This document shows positions 6,719 to 11,909 of a DNA stretch of 11,909 nucleotides, piece by piece; positions within the stretch are counted from its first letter, which is position 1; the number at the start of each line of letters is the position of its first letter. The stretch lies in the NCBI GenBank assembly GCA_003339415.1, contig PDHQ01000671.1, positions 1 through 11,909 on the forward strand, written 5' to 3'. This stretch comes from Ophiocordyceps camponoti-saundersi (nom. inval.) (lineage: Eukaryota > Ascomycota > Sordariomycetes > Hypocreales > Ophiocordycipitaceae). The position numbers and the translations under genes were made by a program. The notes under the pieces were generated by a model. That model had not been told where the DNA came from and searched no databases. It saw nothing but the letters and a program-made list of their open reading frames with translations.

Positions 6719-7629
6719 CGATAAAGACTTAGATAGGGTAAAAGGAAACTAGAAGAGAAGAGGATATATTATATAGAGAGGGAGAAGGAGAAATATAAAA
6801 TAATTATAATACCCTCTTCCTTTTATTAATTCGTAAGGTTAACGATAATAATAAGACTATATATATAAGATAATAATATAATAAGAATATAATATATTTC
6901 CGTACGGATTACGGAGTACTCTATATATATATATATATATATATATAAAGATCGTAACTATTCCTTTCTTTTTAATTAAGCTTATATATAATAAGTATAT
7001 AACGGAGCTGCTAATATATAAATCCCCACGTGGTATTAGTGGCGGCTTATAGAGATAGGCGTTAAGGGTCGTAATTAGAGGTTAGAAAATTAGTCTTAAA
7101 TTTAACGTACTTAGAACGCGAGAGGTAATTAAGCTGAGGACTTAGTCGGCGGCTACTATATTAGCCGTCCCACGCACTAGTAGCAGGGAACCGGCTAACG
7201 TAGGTCGCCACGTTCGCACCTACGCTTTAGCTTAGCGGGCGTATTACTATCCGACCCGAGCACGTTAACGTAACGGGAGCGCTTAAGGGTAATCTTAGTC
7301 GCGCTAGCGGGACGCGAGCTTATCTTCTTACGTAACGCGGGAGGAGAGGAGGTGGCCTAGAGGTAGCCGCAGCTATTATAAGATATAATATATTAGTAAG
7401 CAAGTCGAGATTAATATAAACTTAGAATAAGGTTATTACTTACCCGTATAACTCTTAGCGATATAACGAGGTTTAGGAGAAGTAATAAGATTTATCTTAT
7501 CCTCGTCGTTATCGTTATCGCTATCGTCGCCTCTAGCGACGAGGTTCTCCTCGGCTATAGCGCGTTCGGAAGGCAAAATAGTCTTACGCGCGGTCGGACG
7601 GGGAGCTAAGCGCTATATAAGTATAGAGA
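6719..7629. other. Gene-free stretch with TA array and a GC-richer block
   Basis: Contains purine-rich sequence at 6755-6800 and a perfect TA alternation at 6922-6947 next to acggattacggagtact. CCACGTGG at 7026-7033 keeps its CpA and TpG. A GC-richer, less RIP-marked block at 7140-7370 has several surviving CpA (cccacgcac, agcaggg, gccacg, gcacc). No coding frame was recognised on either strand. Confidence 0.45.
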
Positions 7630-7681
7630 CGAACTTAACTCGAAGTTAGTATAATATATCGTAAACTTCGATTTAAGTTCG
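7630..7681. repeat. 16-bp inverted repeat
   Basis: cgaacttaactcgaag (7630-7645) pairs with cttcgatttaagttcg (7666-7681), with one mismatch, around a 20-base loop. Related strings (gactcgaact) occur near 4296 and 5107. It could be the fold of a small non-autonomous element. Confidence 0.5.
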
Positions 7682-7879
7682 GGCTAAGCTTAACTTAATA
7701 GCTATACGATAACGATAATAATAATAATAGCGATTAGCGCGAGGGAGGAAGGAAGAAGAAAGGAAGAGGATAAATATTAAAGATAACGGTAGTATATTTA
7801 GAAAATAGATTTATAAATATATAATATAATAGGTAATAAGAAGACTAAGAAATTATAAATAAGTATCCCTAACTCTAAA

Positions 7880-8335
7880 ATAGCTAGTAAAAAAGCCCCT
7901 AATATATATAAATTCGAGCTATTCGTTAAGAGAGAGCGTATTAGTGCGGAGAGAAAGCTATTAGAACCTAACCGCGCGTCTATAGATAGGTATATCCTTA
8001 AAAAACTAAAGAAATATTAGAAGGTAGATTATAGTAAGTTAAAAGAGGAATAAATACTAGGTTATATTTAGGAACTAACGGGGGCCGCTAGCAAAAAGTA
8101 TATAATATAAGTCTACGATAGCTATTAGAGGTAGGCTACCTATTAAGATATAAGAAGGAGAGTATATATTTATAATAAGGCGCCTTATATAAGGTCGGCC
8201 CGTCTGCTTCGATAGCGCGATATTAGCTACGGTACGGGAGTCGAGGGCGATAGTAAGGGCAAGGCTAAGCTTACCTCCTTAGGTAGCGGCCTTATCCGAC
8301 GCCGTCGCAGATATCGCGATAAAGGTAATATATAG
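7880..8335 (+). pseudogene. Decayed protein-coding segment, unrecognised product
   Basis: Frame 2 reads about 150 codons from an ATA at 7880 (a plausible former ATG) to TAG at 8333, with nine stops in all (8018, 8051, 8069, 8108, 8126, 8132, 8144, 8213, 8333), every one TAA or TAG. The first 46 codons are open and read naturally: KAPNIYKFELFVKRERISAE, then an Arg/Lys/Leu-rich segment with DRYILKKLKKY. Next come KVDYSKLKEE and LGYI-ELTGAASKKYII, then a basic end (LIRRRRRYRDKGN, 8291-8329). This looks like a helical, basic, possibly nucleic-acid-binding protein, but I recognise no family and see no zinc knuckle. It lies about 400 bases upstream of the copia Pol relic on the same strand. It could be a Gag relic or an unrelated gene. 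Confidence 0.4.
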
Positions 8336-8740
8336 TGCTATAGGTTTATTATATAAAGGCGTTAGTAGTAAGGGAGAAGATAGAGAGAGGATACTAAAAA
8401 GGTAAGAAAAGAAAATATTACTTAGTTTATTACTTATAATAAAGGTAATAAAGGGTAAGGTAACGGAAGAGGAAAAAAAAAACGTAATAAGTGTTAATAT
8501 ATATGCGTGCGCTTATGCGTGCGTATCTATATATATAAGGGAGGGAGGAGAGAGAGAGAGAGGAAGGAGAGAAGAAGCGATAAAATAAAGAGGGAGGAGG
8601 AAGCATAAAGGGGGCGGAAGATTAGAGTACCGGGAGGATATAACTTTACGTAATAAAGCCTTAAGTATATATTATAACGGAAAAGAAATACGGGAAGAAG
8701 GGTAAGTATTAGGCTAGATAAATATATATATATACTTCTA
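8336..8740. other. Low-complexity spacer
   Basis: Between the unrecognised frame and the Pol relic lie (A)n, TA, TGCG and GA runs. A tandem atgcgtgcg occurs at 8503-8511 and 8515-8523, followed by TA repeats and a GA array at about 8547-8562. An intact copia element should have the integrase catalytic core here, but I could not recognise its His/Cys or D,D,E motifs, so that part is deleted or destroyed. Confidence 0.5.
8503..8562 (+). repeat. TGCG/TA/GA microsatellite cluster
   Basis: The order is atgcgtgcg twice, then (TA)n, then a GA array. This resembles 2536-2650 (cgtgcg, (TA)20, GA), so the two may be copies of one low-complexity module or independent expansions. Confidence 0.6.
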
Positions 8741-9425
8741 TCGTTAGCTAACCCGAAGAATTAGAGCCTTATCGATATAGTAATAGCTGCGAACCGCGCT
8801 CTATATAAATATTCGATATTAAATATTTTAGATCGTAGGGATATAAGGTATACGTCGTTATCTATCCCTAATACCGGATTTAGAGCGCTAAAATAGCCCC
8901 TAAAGCTAAAGAAGACCGCCTCGTTAGCATAGAAGGGCTTTACGGCCATATTTATAAGATCTATCTACACGACGAAGATAAGATTATTAGGGCTAGAGAC
9001 GTTAGGTTCTATAATATAGCTAATCTAATACTTAATTAAACCGTTAAATACGTTACCGAGCTTAAGATCGAAGATTATTAGGAAGATTAACTTAACGAGG
9101 ACGAATTCTTTAGATTAGGGCCTAACGAAATTAATAATAACGGAAATCACGATCGTCCCGGCTATTAGGGCTTAGATAAGCCTGCCGGAGACGCCGAGGC
9201 GGATAATACACCTAATTTATATAATAAAACCGCAGGCCTATCTTAAGCCGAAGAGCCTATAACGCCTCTAAACACGATACGATTCCTTACGCCCGAATAA
9301 CACTTTATAGGGCTTAACTTAACGATTTAGCGGATAAAGAAGCCCCCCCCCCCCCCCGCAGGCTTAGCCGAGGAATAAGGCTATAATCCCTATAACCGAT
9401 TAAAAGACCCGATAAGCAACGGTAG
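8741..9425 (+). pseudogene. Copia Pol relic: integrase C-terminal part and linker
   Basis: At 8741 frame 2 reads a run ending SLIDIVIAANRAL, matching the copia integrase end where the core leads into A-x-x-NR. A shift to frame 1 near 8800 continues with GYKVYVVI, then KIAPKAKEDRLVSIEGLYG (8890-8946), HIYKIYL and KIIRARDVRF (8980-9009). These correspond to the conserved copia strings K-x-x-PRA-x-x-G-LVG, YRIW and RDV-F. The acidic, Pro-rich linker to RT follows (EDEFFRLGP at 9085-9111, KPAGDAEADNTPNL), reaching a proline run encoded by C15 at 9343-9357. Stops are TAA/TAG only. The catalytic D,D-35-E region should lie upstream and is missing. A minus-strand open frame over 8761-8949 is only its antisense shadow. 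Confidence 0.82.
9343..9357 (+). repeat. C15 homopolymer within Pol
   Basis: Fifteen C residues, in frame as a Pro-5 run within the integrase-RT linker. The reading frame changes from 1 to 2 somewhere between here and about 9430. Slippage in this tract is one possible cause, though frame 1 still reads plausibly for about 20 codons past it (GLAEE, GYNPYNRLKDPIS). Confidence 0.85.
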
Positions 9426-10348
9426 CCGAAGCGAATACCGCTGCTAACGCCGTCTTTAAAAATATCGATAAAAAAGAGGCAGAGATACCTAACTTCGTCC
9501 TGCTAATTAGCGTCGTATTTAACGTTATAATACTATCGACGCCTAAGGGCTAATACGACGTGCGAAAGTAACCCGATTACCTCTCCCTATAGCGCCCGCC
9601 GATAAATCTTAAGATTAAGGCTTTATATAATTATTAAATATAGGATTTTATTAATCGACCTATTAGCAAGTAAGTCCTTTTAGGCAAATAAGTCTTTACG
9701 ATAAAGATACCTTAAGATAAGCTTATAATCGCGAAGGCACGATAGTGCGTACAAGGGGATAAAGAAGAGACCTCGCACTCTATCGAAGACCTCTACGCCT
9801 TTATAGCATACTTCTCTTCGGTTCGAGTCTTCCTATCGATAGTAGCCTTACGAGATCTCGAGTAGCGGCAATTCGATATAATTAACGCGTTTATAAACGC
9901 CCCGTGCTAAGAGGAGTTTTTCGTCGACTAGCTATATATATTCGAAGATAGAACGGATCGAGTATGTAGGCTTAAAAGAGCCCTATATAGCCTTAAGTTA
10001 TCTCCCGCGATATAGTTTACGCACGCGAGTAAGGCTCTTAAACGCCGTAGATAGCAATAGCTTATATCCGAGTTTCGGATATATATATATAAAAAGGGCT
10101 TCACTATACTCTTTTATATTAACGATATTATAATTATAGCGCCTAGAATAGCCCTTATAAACGAGGGTAAGGGTATCTTATAGGAATTATAGGATTTACG
10201 GGATCTAAGCGAACCTACTACCTTTTTAGGCCTATAATTCCGTAGGAATCGTGCCACGTAAAGAATTAGCATACGTTAAGAGAAATATACTAATAAAATA
10301 CTCGAATTATTCGGCGAAGGCGTTACGAACGCCGTATAAACGCCGTGG
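9425..10348 (+). pseudogene. Copia Pol relic: reverse transcriptase
   Basis: Frame 2 carries the RT (RVT_2 type). Seen in order: AEANTAANAVFKNIDKKEAE (9428-9487); VFTIK and KLIIAKAR-CVQGDKEET (9692-9772), the copia WVF-x-K and KARLVA-G region; SIEDLYAFIAYFSSVRVFLS; DIINAFINAPC-EEFFVD (9876-9929), the copia D-x-x-TAFLNG-L-EEI-M block; VCRLKRALYSLKLSP (VCKLKKSLYGLKQAP in the family); then FYINDIIIIAP (10112-10144) and TTFLGL. The catalytic YVDD is now YIND: the first Asp (10121) is Asn, as GAC to AAC after a T would be under RIP. Many former Gln/Trp codons are stops (for example EEFFVD-LYI). The frame ends at TPW (10340-10348) before a break. Confidence 0.9.
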
Positions 10349-11174
10349 CCGGGTGAATTACCTCTCTAATAGCACGAGCCCTAATTTAGCCTTCACGAAC
10401 GGCAAATTATATAAAGGTAACCTTAATCTAATAACCTTATACCTTCTTATATAGAATAATTTAATACGATACCTTAACGGTATAAAAAGCCTAGGCCTTA
10501 CGCTTAGAGGTGCTTACGGACCTCGAGATCTAAAGCCTCGTATCTTCGCCGACGCGTTTTTTATAGATAATTTGCATATAATATACTTAACTACCGGATA
10601 TATCGCTTTTATCGGCATAGGCCCTGTATACTAGAAATCTAAAAGGCAGACGCTTATAATATTATCGTTAACCGATGCCGAATTTATTAATTTAACGCTT
10701 ATAAGGATAAGCTTTACTTAGGTTTGCGAGATTCTTAAAAACCTAGGGTTTCGAGAGTCTATGCCGATAATTATATTTATCGATAGCCTTAACGCTAAGG
10801 CGATAGCCCTTAATAAATATAAAGAGGCCGCACGTATAAGGGATATCGATATAAGATATAAATAGATCCTTAACCGCGTTAAGAAGCGTAATTTTATAAT
10901 CTATTAGATCGGCATAGCCGAGATAGCTAAAGATAGCCTAACAAAGCCTCTCTAGCGTCTTTAGTATATTAAATTCGTGCATATATTATATCTTTCCGAC
11001 CTAAAAATTACGATCCTACCCTCTAGGGCCGAGAACACGAAAGGTAGCCCTCGTAGGCTATTAGATAAGCTTAGGGCGCCCGATAGCGAAGCCCGCGATA
11101 CCCTTATGCTACCTAATACTAAAAGCAGCGATATCGAACGATACGATCGATCGAAACGGCGACCTAATAAATAA
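10346..11174 (+). pseudogene. Copia Pol relic: RT end, RNase H and C-terminal tail
   Basis: From 10353 the frame is 3 and reads NYLSNSTSPNLAFTNGKLYK, the copia LVG-LNYLS-TRPDL region. Because TPW and NYLS lie next to each other, about 15-20 residues seem lost with the frameshift. RNase H follows: IFADAFFIDN (10542-10571), TTGYIAFIGIGPVY-KSKRQ (10587-10649), TDAEF (10671-10685), FIDSLNAKAIAL, DIDIRYK-I (10842-10868) and SLTKPL (10935-10952), all copia hallmarks. The frame stays open from 10968 to TAA at 11172-11174, giving a basic tail (ILPSRAENTKGSPRRLLDKL) with no stop for about 68 codons. This is probably the end of Pol rather than a separate gene starting at the GTG at 10977. Confidence 0.88.
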
Positions 11175-11213
11175 TACGGTGTAAGATCTCTTTTGCTAGA
11201 GGATCCTATACCT

Positions 11214-11222
11214 AAAGGGGGG
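11214..11222 (+). promoter_or_regulatory. Polypurine tract of the copia element
   Basis: aaagggggg lies 39 bases after the Pol stop codon, where LTR elements have the primer for plus-strand synthesis. The next bases (atcttaagggat) would be the 3' LTR start. A canonical TG is not seen, so either it is mutated or the boundary is a base or two away. Confidence 0.6.
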
Positions 11223-11909
11223 ATCTTAAGGGATATATATAATAAGCGTCGCGCGGCGTAGGCAGCTACCGATTAAGAGGGAACGGATAAGGCATATCGC
11301 GATTAGAGCCCTAATATAGAGGCTTGCGATTATTAACCCTACCGCTAGCCCGGCTTCGTGCCGCCGCCGGTCCCGCGATATACGCCTTTTAATATACTAG
11401 GAAGAGGCTATTCCGGCCCTAAAAACATTAACGGCAGGCGCCTCTAAACTTATTACTATTAGATATATTAACTCGCACGACTTAGGCGGCATTTCCCTAC
11501 TAAGCGATACGAATAACGACGCCTCTCTATATAGATTAGCGTAAGGCTTAAGGCCTATCTTTACCCCCCTATAACGAGATATTCTCTATTAATTAATACC
11601 TTTTAAGCCCTTTATATAGGCTTAAATTAACACCTCTAAACGGCTTAGATTAGCCCTTTCGACGCCCCTTAAGACGGCTTAAAAAGGCCTATTTCTGCTA
11701 TTTTCTACTATTTCCTAGATAAATTAACCGATCCGGAACGGAAAAACTGCTTCTAGGAGCTAATTTAATCTCTCGGATCGTATTTTTATTATATTTCTAA
11801 GCGATTTAAGCCCTCTGCCGGCCTCGTTAAGAAGAGCCGAGAAAACGCTATTTTTTACTATTTTATTATTTTCCGCGTATTACGGCATAGGATAACTATT
11901 TTCCGCTTA
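11223..11909 (+). other. Putative 3' LTR and flank, no gene
   Basis: No coding frame is evident. The 3' LTR should occupy part of this stretch, but its end cannot be set because no upstream LTR copy is present in the window. The string cggctta followed by a-rich/tagcc-like sequence occurs near 11640 and 11675, and also at 8-30 at the window start. The motif gctatttt(c/t)tactatttt recurs at 11697-11712 and 11848-11865, perhaps a small dispersed repeat. Confidence 0.4.

Larger units (their letters stand above)
8741..11223 (+). mobile_element. Ty1/copia-type LTR retrotransposon relic (Pol to polypurine tract)
   Basis: The domain order integrase C-terminal part, linker, reverse transcriptase, RNase H, polypurine tract is that of Ty1/copia (Pseudoviridae-like) elements, in which integrase precedes RT; Ty3/gypsy has the reverse order. 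The relic has TAA/TAG at former Gln and Trp codons throughout and at least three frame breaks (near 8800, 9343-9430 and 10346-10353). No gag, protease, integrase catalytic core or 5' LTR was recognised. The 3' LTR presumably starts at about 11223. It cannot encode an active enzyme. Confidence 0.88.

Noticed and set aside
8664..8715. Integrase DNG-like fragment (NGKEIREEG) upstream of the Pol relic
   Set aside because: Too short and not followed by the expected core residues. It could not be separated from chance in this low-complexity stretch.
8761..8949. Minus-strand open frame of 62 codons
   Set aside because: It is antisense to the copia integrase C-terminal region, whose conserved strings (APKAKEDRLVSIEG, HIYKIYL) read on plus. 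It has no recognisable product of its own.
9820..9829. tRNA B-box-like ggttcgagtc
   Set aside because: It lies within conserved RT sequence (YFSSVRVFLS), with no A box or cloverleaf around it.
10251..10454. Plus-strand open frame of 67 codons as an independent gene
   Set aside because: Its first part is out of frame with the RT sequence that reads through 10348 in frame 2. Its second part (NYLSNSTSPNLAF and on) is simply the RT/RNase H frame after the frameshift.
10977..11174. Separate small gene starting at GTG 10977
   Set aside because: The frame continues without break from RNase H and its LTKPL motif, so it is the Pol tail. No ribosome or start context supports a new gene.

Overview
**Organism and overall state.** The window looks like a transposon graveyard from a filamentous ascomycete (Pezizomycotina) with strong repeat-induced point mutation (RIP). 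The dinucleotides CpA and TpG are almost absent across nearly 12 kb. TpA is everywhere, while CpG, CpC and CpT remain common. TpG to TpA turns ATG into ATA, CAA/CAG into TAA/TAG and TGG into TAG or TAA. That explains why no frame longer than about 70 codons survives although old coding sequence is recognisable. I see no intact protein gene, tRNA, rRNA or CRISPR array.

**Layout.** Positions 1-2950 hold purine-rich DNA, homopolymer tracts and microsatellites, with three stop-riddled segments that still look weakly protein-like (431-760 and 1323-1721 on plus, 1787-2066 on minus). A 504-bp repeat occurs twice in direct orientation (3150-3653 and 6215-6718), without net length change; about 35 differences were seen by eye, all transitions. 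It resembles a pair of LTRs or solo LTRs, but I could not prove termini or target duplications. Between the copies, 5252-5840 is unusual. It has three palindromic iterons about 33 bp apart, a TATAAATA box, a C17 tract and then a series of GC-rich inverted repeats, the best being 17 bp with one mismatch. A weak decayed frame follows (5886-6226).

**Right half.** At 6719-7879 there is AT-rich spacer, one GC-richer block and a 16-bp inverted repeat. A decayed reading frame of about 150 codons (7880-8335) could not be assigned. From 8741 to 11174 lies the one confident element: a Ty1/copia-type Pol relic on the plus strand, with the integrase C-terminal part, a linker, reverse transcriptase and RNase H, ending in a polypurine tract at 11214-11222. 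It carries many RIP-type stops, at least three frame breaks and a damaged catalytic YVDD motif (now YIND). The catalytic integrase core, gag and a 5' LTR were not found.

**Function.** Nothing here is likely to make a working protein. The interest lies in the mutational record and in the structured, promoter-like DNA at 5252-5840. All counts and translations were done by eye; no database search was possible.
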